Of a DNA stretch of 27,373 nt, positions 1 to 8,081 are shown in pieces; the stretch's first letter is position 1; each line of letters opens with the position of its first letter. The notes beneath the pieces were generated by a model. It had not been told where the DNA came from. It did not search any database and saw only the letters and a program-made list of their open reading frames with translations. The stretch lies in NCBI GenBank assembly GCA_024653225.1, contig JANLGA010000010.1, positions 12,562-39,934 on the forward strand, read 5' to 3'. The position numbers and the translations under genes were made by a program. The DNA is from Bacillota bacterium. GTDB lineage: Bacteria > Bacillota > Sulfobacillia > JABLXB01.

Positions 1-1105
1 CCTCGAACGAATCGGCCGGCTTTCCGAGCGCCTGGACCGCGGCTCTCATCCTCGATATGTACCCGTGGTGGTCCGGCCCCCAGATGTCTATGAGCTCTTC
101 GAACCCACGTGCGTACTTGTTGAGATGGTACGCTATGTCCGGCGCGAGGTACGTGAAAGACCCGTCGCTCTTGACGAGCACCCTGTCTTTGTCATCCCCG
201 AACGCCGTGGACTTCAGCCACACGGCGCCTTCCCGTTCGTACGCGTAACCGCGACCGAGAAGGAGCTCCACCACCCTGGCCACCTCGCCCGAGTCGTGAA
301 GGCTCCGCTCGCTGAACCACACGTCGAACTCGACGCCGTACCTTCTCAGGGATTCCTTCTGGGAAGCGAGTATGCTGTCAACGGCGAACCGGGCGAACAG
401 CGACGCCCGTTCCTCCGGCGACAGCCGGGTCAGATGGGGACCCATTTCGTCCAGCAACCTGCGCGCTATGGCCACCAGGTACTCCCCGGGGTAGCAGTCG
501 TCGGGGAGCGATACTTCCTCGCCCAGCAGCTGCCTGTAGCGAATCTCGAGCGACGAGCCCAGGGCGGCTATCTGCCCGCCCGCATCGTTAATGTAGAACT
601 CCCTGCCGACGCTGTAACCCGCCCAGTCGAGCAGGTTTGCGAGGGTGTCCCCCACGGCGCCGGCCCGCGCCTGCACGACAATGATCGGGCCCGTGGGGTT
701 GGCGCTCACGAATTCGACCAACACCTTGCGACCGCGGCCGCGGCCGGTGCGCCCGTAGTCGTCACCCTTGACGACGACTTCCCTCAGTGCCCCCTCGAGC
801 CACCGCCTGCCCAGGAAGAAGTTGATGAACCCGGGTCCCGCGACCTCCACCTTCTCCGCCCAGGAACCCGAGAGGTCCAGCCGGGCGCAAAGGGCTTCCG
901 CCGCCTCCCGGGGCCTTCGCCCCGACAGGCCGGCGATCATCATGGCCGCGTTCGTAGCGAAATCCCCGTGCTCCGGGCGATCCGAGCGTCGGAGCTCGAT
1001 GCCTCCGGGCTCGGGCGAGATGCCCCATTCCGCGGCCAGGACGCGTACGGCGGCGTCAAGCCTCTCGCGGATGTCGGCCTCCGCTTTCGAAATCATGCTG
1101 TCCAA
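1..1105 (-). CDS. argS: Arginyl-tRNA synthetase, N-terminal part (cut by window edge)
   Basis: Charges tRNA-Arg with arginine in the cytoplasm. About 368 N-terminal residues are present; the C-terminal end with the KMSKS region and anticodon-binding domain lies outside. The N-terminal additional domain ends at a VAGPGFINFFL stretch typical of ArgRS, followed by the class I Rossmann start VEFVSANPTGP and the conserved EFYINDAGGQI. The HIGH signature after NPTGP is absent: the residues read IVVQ (bases 671-682). I prefer a TTG start at 1105 because GAGGTG lies 6 bases upstream; an ATG at 1096 is the alternative. The start overlaps the end of speB by about 50 bases, so translation is probably coupled. 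It is the last visible gene of the pdaD-speE-speB-argS operon. Identity is secure; the exact start and the effect of the altered HIGH motif are not. Confidence 0.93.
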   Translation of the reverse strand, partial: MDSMISKAEADIRERLDAAVRVLAAEWGISPEPGGIELRRSDRPEHGDFATNAAMMIAGLSGRRPREAAEALCARLDLSGSWAEKVEVAGPGFINFFLGRRWLEGALREVVVKGDDYGRTGRGRGRKVLVEFVSANPTGPIIVVQARAGAVGDTLANLLDWAGYSVGREFYINDAGGQIAALGSSLEIRYRQLLGEEVSLPDDCYPGEYLVAIARRLLDEMGPHLTRLSPEERASLFARFAVDSILASQKESLRRYGVEFDVWFSERSLHDSGEVARVVELLLGRGYAYEREGAVWLKSTAFGDDKDRVLVKSDGSFTYLAPDIAYHLNKYARGFEELIDIWGPDHHGYISRMRAAVQALGKPADSFE

Positions 1106-2027
1106 CCCGCACACCTCGCAAAGACGCCCCTCCGCGCCCCCGTCGCGACCCAAGGGCGATCACCGCTTCGCGCACGATCTTCGCCGCGGCGATGGCGGTG
1201 ATGTCAGCGCTGTCATAGGGCGGCGAAACCTCCACGAGGTCCGCCGCGACTACGTTCATGCCGGCCAGGGCCCGGACGGTCCCCAGCAGCTCCGCGGAGG
1301 TGATGCCGCCGGGCTCCGGGGCCCCCGTGCCCGGCGCGTACGCCGGGTCGAGAATGTCAATGTCTATCGAGACATAGACGGGGCGGTCTCCCAACTCCAC
1401 GGCGAGGAGCTCCGCCGCCTTTTCGACCTGGAAGAGTGCATTCTGATCGCGGATGCCGTGAATCTCGACGGGGGTCCACGACCGAGCCCCCACGTGGAAG
1501 ACGTTCTCTTCCCCCACCGCCTCCGAGACCCGCCGCAGGACCGTTGCGTGCGAGAGCTTCTGCCCGAGATACTCGTCCCGACGGTCCAGGTGCGCGTCCA
1601 AGCCGACCACCACTAGGCCCGGGTACACGGACGATGCAGCCCGTACGGCGGGCAGGGTGACCAGGTGTTCGCCTCCGAGCATCAGGGGGATTCTGCCGGA
1701 CTCGATGATCGAGCGGCTGCACGTCGCTATTATTTCCAGGGAACCGGTCACGTCGCCCAACGGGAGCACGAGGTCGCCAAGGTCGCACACATTCGCCGAG
1801 GCGATGTCCGCGCCCAGGACGGGGCTGAATTCCTCCAGGACCTGCGAGACTTCGCGAATCCGGGCGGGGCCGAACCTCGCCCCCGGCCTGTAGCTCGCCG
1901 TGGCGTCCAGCGGTGCCCCGAAAATCACGATCCGCGACGCCGGCACGAGCCCGGCGCAGCCGAGGAACTTCCTCGGAGATTCCCAGGACAGTGCGTACAA
2001 CTCGGTTTCAGCGCGAAGCATGTTCAA
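1056..2027 (-). CDS. speB: Agmatinase (ureohydrolase family)
   Basis: Hydrolyses agmatine to putrescine and urea; a cytoplasmic Mn-dependent ureohydrolase of the arginase fold. Metal-binding motifs are all visible: GGEH, then DAHLDRRDEYLG (DAHxD) and SIDIDILDPAYAPGTG (SxDxDxxDP). The protein is 323 residues with an arginine- and glycine-rich tail of about 30 residues that overlaps argS, so the tail may be poorly constrained. A TTG start at 2027 has AGGTGA 6 bases upstream, overlapping the speE stop; an ATG two codons later is the alternative. Together with pdaD and speE it gives arginine to putrescine to spermidine. In Thermus an SpeB homologue instead acts on N1-aminopropylagmatine, and sequence alone does not exclude this here. 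Confidence 0.93.
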   Translation of the reverse strand: MNMLRAETELYALSWESPRKFLGCAGLVPASRIVIFGAPLDATASYRPGARFGPARIREVSQVLEEFSPVLGADIASANVCDLGDLVLPLGDVTGSLEIIATCSRSIIESGRIPLMLGGEHLVTLPAVRAASSVYPGLVVVGLDAHLDRRDEYLGQKLSHATVLRRVSEAVGEENVFHVGARSWTPVEIHGIRDQNALFQVEKAAELLAVELGDRPVYVSIDIDILDPAYAPGTGAPEPGGITSAELLGTVRALAGMNVVAADLVEVSPPYDSADITAIAAAKIVREAVIALGSRRGRGGASLRGVRVGQHDFESGGRHPREA

Positions 2028-2033
2028 CCCCGA

Positions 2034-2864
2034 TCACCTGTCACCGTCAATCAGCCGGCGAACGAAGGGCGGCAATACGAACGCGGCCGAATGCACCGCT
2101 TCATCGTAGTACTTCGTGCCCTTGACGACGCGGCCGGGCAGCGGTGAGGTAAACTCCCCGCCCACCGAGCCTATCGAGAAGACCCACAGGCCCCCCGGGT
2201 ACGTCGGAACGCACCCGAGATACAGCCCGGCCTTGGGGAACACCGACCTCAGGTCGCGGTAGACCCGCGCCACCAGTTCGGCCGAATAGAAAGGGGAGCC
2301 GGTTTGCGCCGCGAACAGCCCGCCCTCTCTGAGCGCCCTCCTGACGCGCTCGAAGAATCCGCGCTCGAAGAGCCCTTGGGCGGGGCCCACGGGGTCGGTG
2401 GAATCCACTATTATCACGTCGTAGGCGTCCCTGCTCCCCGCCACGAACTCGATGCCGTCGCCTATGATTACCCTCACGCGGGGGTCCGCCAGCCCCGATG
2501 AAATGGAAGGAAGGTGCTCTTTCGAGAGGGATATCACCGCTTCATCGATCTCGACCAGGTCAACCGCTTGGACGGGGTGTTTCAGTACCTCTCGCACGGC
2601 GCCGCCGTCACCGCCCCCGACCACGAGCACCCTGTCGGGATTAGGGTGGCTGCACATCGGCACGTGGCATATCATCTCGTGGTACGCGAACTCGTCTCGT
2701 TCCGTCGTCTGGATCACGTCGTCGAGCGTGAGCATCCGCCCGAAGTCGGAGGTTTCGGAGACCACGGCCTCCTGGTAGGGCGTCCGGCGTTTCTCGACCA
2801 CCCTCTCGACCTGTACTGAAATCCTCAGCCCCTTGGACTGCTCCTCCGTAAACCAGAATTGCAC
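2034..2864 (-). CDS. speE: Spermidine synthase (polyamine aminopropyltransferase)
   Basis: Transfers an aminopropyl group from decarboxylated S-adenosylmethionine to putrescine, or possibly agmatine, in the cytoplasm. The protein has 276 residues, the usual length. The nucleotide-binding core reads VLVVGGGDGGAVREVLKH followed by DLVEIDEAVI, and the catalytic region reads VDSTDPVGPAQGLF, where the first Asp is the conserved active-site residue. An N-terminal beta domain (WFTEEQSKGL) is present. The GTG start is set by GGAGGTGA 6 bases upstream. It lies 38 bases after pdaD and 6 bases before speB. No SAM decarboxylase (speD) is in the window, so the aminopropyl donor must come from a gene elsewhere. 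Confidence 0.95.
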   Translation of the reverse strand: MQFWFTEEQSKGLRISVQVERVVEKRRTPYQEAVVSETSDFGRMLTLDDVIQTTERDEFAYHEMICHVPMCSHPNPDRVLVVGGGDGGAVREVLKHPVQAVDLVEIDEAVISLSKEHLPSISSGLADPRVRVIIGDGIEFVAGSRDAYDVIIVDSTDPVGPAQGLFERGFFERVRRALREGGLFAAQTGSPFYSAELVARVYRDLRSVFPKAGLYLGCVPTYPGGLWVFSIGSVGGEFTSPLPGRVVKGTKYYDEAVHSAAFVLPPFVRRLIDGDR

Positions 2865-2902
2865 GGAGCCTCACCTCCGCCGCGCGACTTCGCGACGCAG
2901 GG

Positions 2903-3367
2903 TCAGTACCACATCGGCACCGCCGCGAACGCGCAGCCCGCGCGCTCCACCTTGTGCTGGACGCCGACGACGTCAACGTCCGCGGGTATCATACCCCTCT
3001 TCTTGCAGGCATCCTCGATCATGAGGCGGACCTTCTCCTCCGCCTCCTCCCTCGTGCAGTGCCCCGAGAACTCCATGATGATGCCGAACGTATCTCGCGA
3101 CCGCCCGATCCCGACGGCGGCCGCTATGACGTCGCCGGGGGTCTCGCTCGTGATCGCCGCGTAGGCCACGGGCACCAGGCTTCCCGGCGGAATCGCGAGG
3201 CTTCCCGCGTACGCGGCTCCGGGGGGCAGTATGCTGGACACCTTGACCAGGTTCACGTTCCCTATTCCGGCTCGGAGCAGGGCCCCGTCGAATGCGTTCA
3301 GCCCCGTTGCGCCCTCGGACGCGCCCGAGACCAGGGTGTATTTCGTGGGGCGCGGCAGGTGATCCAA
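2903..3367 (-). CDS. pdaD: Pyruvoyl-dependent arginine decarboxylase
   Basis: Decarboxylates arginine to agmatine with a protein-derived pyruvoyl group instead of PLP. The 154-residue protein matches the PdaD/PvlArgDC family from end to end: TKYTLVSGASEGATGLNAFD near the N terminus, then KVSSILPPG around residues 42-50. In this family the proenzyme is cleaved at the Ser-Ser pair (here S44/S45) to give the beta chain and a pyruvoyl-bearing alpha chain. The GIIMEFSGHCTREEAEEKV segment is also typical. The start is TTG at 3367 with an AAGGGGG Shine-Dalgarno 8 bases upstream. It is the first gene of the polyamine operon, about 130 bases downstream of an extended -10 promoter. Confidence 0.95.
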   Translation of the reverse strand: MDHLPRPTKYTLVSGASEGATGLNAFDGALLRAGIGNVNLVKVSSILPPGAAYAGSLAIPPGSLVPVAYAAITSETPGDVIAAAVGIGRSRDTFGIIMEFSGHCTREEAEEKVRLMIEDACKKRGMIPADVDVVGVQHKVERAGCAFAAVPMWY

Positions 3368-3429
3368 GCTGTATACCCCCTTCGCTGCGTGACCGGCGGC
3401 TCCGACAAATCGGCGCCCGACCGCGTAAA

Positions 3430-3459
3430 GCGCGCAGTGGCTGGTCGTCCGCTGCGCGC
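3430..3459 (-). promoter_or_regulatory. GC-rich hairpin in the leader of the polyamine operon
   Basis: Two 8-base arms, GCGCGCAG at 3430-3437 and CTGCGCGC at 3452-3459, are exact reverse complements separated by 14 bases. They sit inside the predicted pdaD leader. No run of T follows on either strand, so this is not an ordinary intrinsic terminator. I do not recognise a known riboswitch class. A role in regulation is inference. Confidence 0.35.
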
Positions 3460-3503
3460 ACCCGTTGCATGGAACGTATAAGCCGGCCCGAAGTTACGAA
3501 GCA

Positions 3504-3512
3504 ATTATACCA
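3504..3512 (-). promoter_or_regulatory. Extended -10 promoter of the pdaD-speE-speB-argS operon
   Basis: Read on the minus strand this is TGGTATAAT: a perfect TATAAT preceded by TGG, the extended -10 form. No good -35 hexamer lies at 16-18 bases, which is tolerated by extended -10 promoters. Transcription would begin near 3497 and leave an untranslated leader of about 130 bases before pdaD. Confidence 0.6.
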
Positions 3513-3565
3513 GAAAACCACGTGCAAGGGAACCTGAAAGGGAGCCCCGCGAAAGGGACGTTCGC

Positions 3566-5542
3566 TTGTTCCACCGTCGGACGCACAACCGAATAGCGGC
3601 GCTGCTGACGGCGTCGGTCATGGGGTTCTCCGCCGCCGCCGCGCTCTTCGTCTTCCTCGCCGTCGCCGTTCCACTCCCGCAGCCCGACATCCCGGTGGCG
3701 TCGCTCCTGTACGACAGGAACGGCGTCCCGTTCGGAAGGATATTCGTCCAGAACCGAACGCAGGTGCCCCTTTCGAAAATCCCGCCCCATCTCAGGGAGG
3801 CCGTGATCGCAGTAGAAGACTACCGATTCTATCGGCACGGGGGGATTGACCCGGTCGCGCTCGCACGCGCACTCGTCGTCAACTTGAGGCGGAGAAGCAT
3901 TGTCGAGGGCGGCAGCACGATCACTCAGCAACTCGCCAAGAACCTGTACCTCTCGCCCGAGCGAACGGTGTCAAGGAAACTCATCGAAGCCGTGCTCACC
4001 GCCAAGCTGGAGATGAAATACTCGAAAGACGAAATCCTGGCGATGTATCTCAACCAGATATACTTCGGCGCCGGCGCGTACGGGGTCGAGGCGGCTTCAT
4101 GGACCTACTTCGGCAAGCCGGTTAGCGACCTGGACCTCCCGCAATCCGCCCTCCTCGCGGGACTCATACGGTCGCCCGAACCGTATTCACCGTTCAACGA
4201 CCCCGAACTGGCCCTGGCCCGGCGCAACGCGGTCCTCGCCCGCATGGCCGAGCTGGGCTACATCGGGGAGTCGCAACGCGTCACCGCTTCGAACAGCCCG
4301 CTCGGCACCATAACAAAGCCCAAGCCCTTCAACGAGGCTCCCTACTTTGCCGACTACGTTGTGGATCACGTGAGGAGGCTCGACCCCGGGGTCGCCTCGC
4401 TCCTGGAGAGGGGGGGCTATTCAATATACACGACTCTCGACTTGGAGATGCAGCGGGCCGCGGACCGGGCCGTGGCCGAAGGAGTCAAGCGAACGGAGAC
4501 GGACGCATCCGGAGTCCCACAACCGCAGGCGGCCCTCGTCGCCCTCGATCCGGCGACAGGCCGCGTGCTGGCAATGGTCGGCGGGACCGACTACTCGGAG
4601 ACGCCCCTCAATCGGGCAGTCCAGTCCCGGCGGCAGCCAGGGTCGGCATTCAAGCCCTTCATCTACGCGGCCGCCCTCGACCGCGGCTACCCGCCGACCG
4701 CAGCAAAGGTCTGCGAGCCCGTCAGCTACCCCGGGCCCTCACCCGACCGGCCGTACGAACCGACCGATTACTCCGAGGAGAAGTTCCACTACCGGCCGAT
4801 GTGCATGCGCGAGGCGATCGCCCTGTCGGACAACATCGTCGCCGTCCGGTGGGCGGAAGAGCTCAGCCCCGGCGTGGTGGCTTCGTACGCCCGCCGCCTG
4901 GGAATAGAATCCCCGCTCGGCCGGGACCTCTCCCTGGCCCTGGGGAGCTCCGAGGTGACCCCCCTGGAGCTGGCCGCCTCGTTCGTCCCCCTCGCGAACG
5001 GCGGTTTCAAGGTGGAGCCATTCGCCCTCCTGCGCGTCGAGGACAGGTGGGGAAAGACCGTCATCGAGGTCAAGCCCCGCCCCCCGGTCAAGGTCCTGGA
5101 CGAGAACGTAGCCTGGGTGCTCACCGACATGCTGAGGGACGTGACCAGGCCCGGCGGAACCGCCGGGTTCGTCGAGGCGGGCCTGGGCCGGGCGGTGGCG
5201 GGCAAGACGGGCACGACGGACGGACTGCGAGATGCCTGGTTCGTGGGTTACACGCCCGATCTCGTGGCGGCCGTGTTCGTCGGGTACGATCACAGGGAGC
5301 GCTCGGTCGGGTCGGGCGGTTCGACGGCGGCGCCCATCTTCGTCGGGTTCGCAGCGGCCGCCCTCCAGGGCGTGCCGCCGTCGGACTTCCGGCGGCCTCC
5401 AGGGGTCACGGACGCTTGGGTATGCGCGGAAACGGGGCTGTCGGCGAACCCGACGTGCCCCGCCCGCCAAGAGGTGTTCGTGAAGGGTACTGAACCCGTG
5501 GAGCCCTGCCCCCTACGACACCACCTCACCACTTTCCCCTAA
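3566..5542 (+). CDS. Class A penicillin-binding protein (glycosyltransferase GT51 plus transpeptidase)
   Basis: Bifunctional peptidoglycan synthase anchored by one N-terminal membrane segment (about residues 10-36), 658 residues. The GT51 domain (about 55-230) carries catalytic E84 in VEDYRFYRHGG and the GGSTITQQLAKNLYL motif. The transpeptidase domain (about 300-620) has the SxxK motif S360-A-F-K363, the SxN motif S421-D-N423 and K547-T-G. The protein ends soon after the transpeptidase domain, with several cysteines near the C terminus. The TTG start at 3566 is supported by AAAGGGA about 7 bases upstream. The gene is divergent from pdaD, and its stop overlaps the htrA stop by 4 bases. It resembles the PBP1A/PbpF group; I do not assign a specific paralogue name. 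Confidence 0.95.
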   Translation: MFHRRTHNRIAALLTASVMGFSAAAALFVFLAVAVPLPQPDIPVASLLYDRNGVPFGRIFVQNRTQVPLSKIPPHLREAVIAVEDYRFYRHGGIDPVALARALVVNLRRRSIVEGGSTITQQLAKNLYLSPERTVSRKLIEAVLTAKLEMKYSKDEILAMYLNQIYFGAGAYGVEAASWTYFGKPVSDLDLPQSALLAGLIRSPEPYSPFNDPELALARRNAVLARMAELGYIGESQRVTASNSPLGTITKPKPFNEAPYFADYVVDHVRRLDPGVASLLERGGYSIYTTLDLEMQRAADRAVAEGVKRTETDASGVPQPQAALVALDPATGRVLAMVGGTDYSETPLNRAVQSRRQPGSAFKPFIYAAALDRGYPPTAAKVCEPVSYPGPSPDRPYEPTDYSEEKFHYRPMCMREAIALSDNIVAVRWAEELSPGVVASYARRLGIESPLGRDLSLALGSSEVTPLELAASFVPLANGGFKVEPFALLRVEDRWGKTVIEVKPRPPVKVLDENVAWVLTDMLRDVTRPGGTAGFVEAGLGRAVAGKTGTTDGLRDAWFVGYTPDLVAAVFVGYDHRERSVGSGGSTAAPIFVGFAAAALQGVPPSDFRRPPGVTDAWVCAETGLSANPTCPARQEVFVKGTEPVEPCPLRHHLTTFP

Positions 5543-6732
5543 CGTTGCGGCATCTCGCCGAGGACGACGGATAGGGTCAGGAGCCGATCCTTCCTGCGAA
5601 CCCCGACGTACACCGTGTCCCCGACCTGGTGCGTCCCCAGTATGGCCTTCAGTGACGCGGCGTCGGCTATCTCTTTGCCGTCTATCGTTTCAATGATGTC
5701 GTCCTTCCGAATCCCAGCCTTCGCCGCGGGTCCCCCCGCGACGACTTCCACGACGTAGACCCCCTTTTCGAAGGAGATCTCGTACCCGTACTGCCGGGCG
5801 GTGGGCTTGTCTATGAGCTGAATGCCGAGCCACGGCCTCGAAACCCTGCCCCTGGACAGCAGCTGGTTTATGATGTTCCTCGCCGTGTTGATGGGTATTG
5901 CGAACCCCATCCCCTCGGCCGACGAGATCTTCATGGTGTTGATCCCTATCACCTGGCCCGCCGCGTTCGCCAAAGGGCCGCCGCTGTTCCCCGGGTTGAT
6001 GACCGCGTCGGTCTGTATTAACCGGAATGTCTCCTCGCCTATCTTCAACGTCCTGTCGAGCCCACTTATGACGCCCTGCGTGACACTGCTGTTGAATTCC
6101 ATGCCGAGGGGATTGCCGATCGCCACCGCGAGCTCGCCTATCTGGAGCTTGTCGGAATCCCCGAATTCGGCGGTGGGCAACTGCTGCGCGTCAACCTTGA
6201 TGACCGCTATGTCGGTCGGCGGATCCGCCCCGACCACGGTCGCCGGCAGTGTCCGACCGTCCCAAAGGAATACCTTCAGCTCCCTGTTGTCCTCTATGAC
6301 GTGATTGTTCGTCACGATGTACCCGTTGGCGTCGAATATGACCCCCGACCCGCTCCGCTCCTCGGTGTAGGCGCGGCCGAAGAGGTCGTACCCCGCCACG
6401 GCCTTGTTCACTATGCCCACCACCGCCGGGCGGAGTTTCTTCGCGACGCTCACCGCCGGCGACACGTCGTACGAATAAGAGGCCGCGCTCGGGGCTGGGA
6501 ACTGGGCCGGCCGTGGTTCCTGCGCCGCGATCCTGGCCGAGATGTACCCCGGCATGGCGGCCGCGACCAGCAGCCCGCCGACGATGGAGGATACCAGGGC
6601 CACCGCCACCACCACCGACAGGGAAGGCCGGTCGCGGCGGCGGGTCCGCCCGGGTTCGACAGTCACGGCGCACTCGCTCACCGCCTCGGGGGCCGGAGCG
6701 GGGCTCTCACTCTGTTCGCTTGCCCATTCCAT
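5539..6732 (-). CDS. htrA: HtrA-like serine protease (S1C family, one PDZ domain)
   Basis: Membrane-anchored quality-control protease acting outside the membrane. A proline-rich, acidic cytoplasmic N terminus precedes one transmembrane segment (about residues 36-60). The protease domain carries the triad H144 (TNNHVIED), D174 (PPTDIAVIKVD) and S250 (GNSGGPL), followed by one PDZ domain (about 295-390) with GPAAKAGIRKDDIIETIDG. I choose ATG at 6732 because GAGGTG is 6 bases upstream; GTG 6741 and ATG 6738 are in frame but sit on top of that site. The start lies just past the murA stop, implying coupling. In Bacillus an HtrA paralogue (YyxA/HtrC) also ends the walRK operon, so the position fits conserved synteny. 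Confidence 0.93.
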   Translation of the reverse strand: MEWASEQSESPAPAPEAVSECAVTVEPGRTRRRDRPSLSVVVAVALVSSIVGGLLVAAAMPGYISARIAAQEPRPAQFPAPSAASYSYDVSPAVSVAKKLRPAVVGIVNKAVAGYDLFGRAYTEERSGSGVIFDANGYIVTNNHVIEDNRELKVFLWDGRTLPATVVGADPPTDIAVIKVDAQQLPTAEFGDSDKLQIGELAVAIGNPLGMEFNSSVTQGVISGLDRTLKIGEETFRLIQTDAVINPGNSGGPLANAAGQVIGINTMKISSAEGMGFAIPINTARNIINQLLSRGRVSRPWLGIQLIDKPTARQYGYEISFEKGVYVVEVVAGGPAAKAGIRKDDIIETIDGKEIADAASLKAILGTHQVGDTVYVGVRRKDRLLTLSVVLGEMPQR

Positions 6733-6737
6733 GACCA

Positions 6738-7997
6738 TCACCTCTCATTCTCCAACGCGATATCGGCTCCGAGCGAGCCGTATTTCTCGACGACCCTCTC
6801 GTAGCCTCTCAGGATGTGCTCGATGCCGTAGATCTCCGTCCGCCCCTCGGCCGCGAGCCCGGCGATTATCATCGCGGCGCCGGCCCGCAGGTCGCTGGCC
6901 CTGACCGGGGCGCCGAACAGGCGCGACACCCCCTCGACTATCGCCGTCCTTCCGTCAACCTTGATATTCGCCCCCATCCTGATGAGTTCGTTGGCATAGC
7001 CGAACCTGTTGTCGTAGATCGTCTCCTGTACCACGCTTATCCCATCCGCCCGCGTCATCAGGGCCACGAAGGGCTGTTGGCAATCGGTCGGGAACCCCGG
7101 GTAAGGCAGGGTCTTCACGTTCACCGCCCGGGGGCGTTCCGGTCCCTTCACCCTCAGGTAATCGCCGTTCTCTTCCACCTCGGCGCCCGATTCCCTCAGC
7201 TTGGCCGTCACCGGATCCACGTGCTTCGGTATGATGTTCGTCACGGTGACATCACCGCCGGTGGCCACCGCCGCCATCATGAAGGTCGCCGCCTCGATCT
7301 CGTCGGGCACCACGCTGTGATCGGATCCGTGGAGGCTCTTGACACCCTTTATGCGGATCACGTCGGTGCCCGCGCCCTGCACGTTCGCGCCCATCGAGTT
7401 CAGGAAGTTCGCCAGGCCGACGACGTGCGGTTCCTTCGCCGCATTCTCGATCAGCGTCACTCCCTGCGCAAAAACTGCCGCCAACATTATGTTGATCGTC
7501 GCCCCGACGCTAACCACGTCCAGGTAGATGGGGGCGCCTATCAACCTGGACGCCCTCACTTTGACTATCCCGTGTTCGAGGCTGGCATCGGCGCCGAGTG
7601 CCCTGAACCCCTTCAGGTGTTGGTCCACCGGCCTCAGGCCGATGTTGCATCCCCCGGGCAGGGCCACCTCCGCCCTCCCGAACTTGGCCAGAAGCACTCC
7701 CAGGAGATAGTACGACGCACGCAATCGTTTTACAAGCTCGTACGGGGCCTGGTAGCAATCGAATCGCCTCGGGTCTATGACCATCCTCCCGTCGCAACCG
7801 TAAGTCACATCCGCGCCGAGCTCCGAGATGATCTCCGCGAGCGTCGTGACATCCGTGATGTCGGGAAGGTTCTCGATGACGCTCGCCCCGTCGGCGAGGA
7901 GGGCGGCGGGGATCACTGCGACAGAGGCGTTCTTCGATCCGGCTATTCGGACCGTTCCGTTCAAACTACGGCCCCCATTTATGACGATCTTGCCCAA
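6738..7997 (-). CDS. murA: UDP-N-acetylglucosamine 1-carboxyvinyltransferase
   Basis: Catalyses the first committed step of peptidoglycan synthesis, adding enolpyruvate from PEP to UDP-GlcNAc in the cytoplasm. With the TTG start at 7997 the protein is 419 residues, the normal family length, and the key residues fall at familiar positions: K22 in AGSKNA, and the fosfomycin-target cysteine C117 in PGGCNIGLRPVD. GGGAGG lies 7 bases upstream of this TTG; a longer reading from TTG 8015 has no comparable ribosome site. The cysteine means the enzyme should be fosfomycin sensitive, from family knowledge. It sits between yycI and htrA, the place taken by the metallo-hydrolase YycJ in Bacillus. Confidence 0.95.
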   Translation of the reverse strand: MGKIVINGGRSLNGTVRIAGSKNASVAVIPAALLADGASVIENLPDITDVTTLAEIISELGADVTYGCDGRMVIDPRRFDCYQAPYELVKRLRASYYLLGVLLAKFGRAEVALPGGCNIGLRPVDQHLKGFRALGADASLEHGIVKVRASRLIGAPIYLDVVSVGATINIMLAAVFAQGVTLIENAAKEPHVVGLANFLNSMGANVQGAGTDVIRIKGVKSLHGSDHSVVPDEIEAATFMMAAVATGGDVTVTNIIPKHVDPVTAKLRESGAEVEENGDYLRVKGPERPRAVNVKTLPYPGFPTDCQQPFVALMTRADGISVVQETIYDNRFGYANELIRMGANIKVDGRTAIVEGVSRLFGAPVRASDLRAGAAMIIAGLAAEGRTEIYGIEHILRGYERVVEKYGSLGADIALENER

Positions 7998-8054
7998 TGG
8001 CCAGCCTCCCGGCAATCCTGTTCTGACTTTCGCTTCGGCGGGTCATCTTTCGCC

Positions 8055-8060
8055 AGTATA
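8055..8060 (-). promoter_or_regulatory. Possible internal -10 element before murA-htrA
   Basis: The minus strand reads TATACT, five of six matches to TATAAT, in the 84-base gap between yycI and murA, which is the longest gap inside the wal operon. No convincing -35 hexamer lies 16-18 bases upstream. It could give murA-htrA extra transcription; this is weak. Confidence 0.25.
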
Positions 8061-8081
8061 ACGACCTTTTCCTGCGTGGGC

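Noticed and set aside
3470..3566. Sigma-A promoter for the PBP gene on the plus strand
   Set aside because: TATAAG at 3477 and TTATAC at 3505 have no -35 hexamer at a suitable distance; I could not place a promoter with any confidence.
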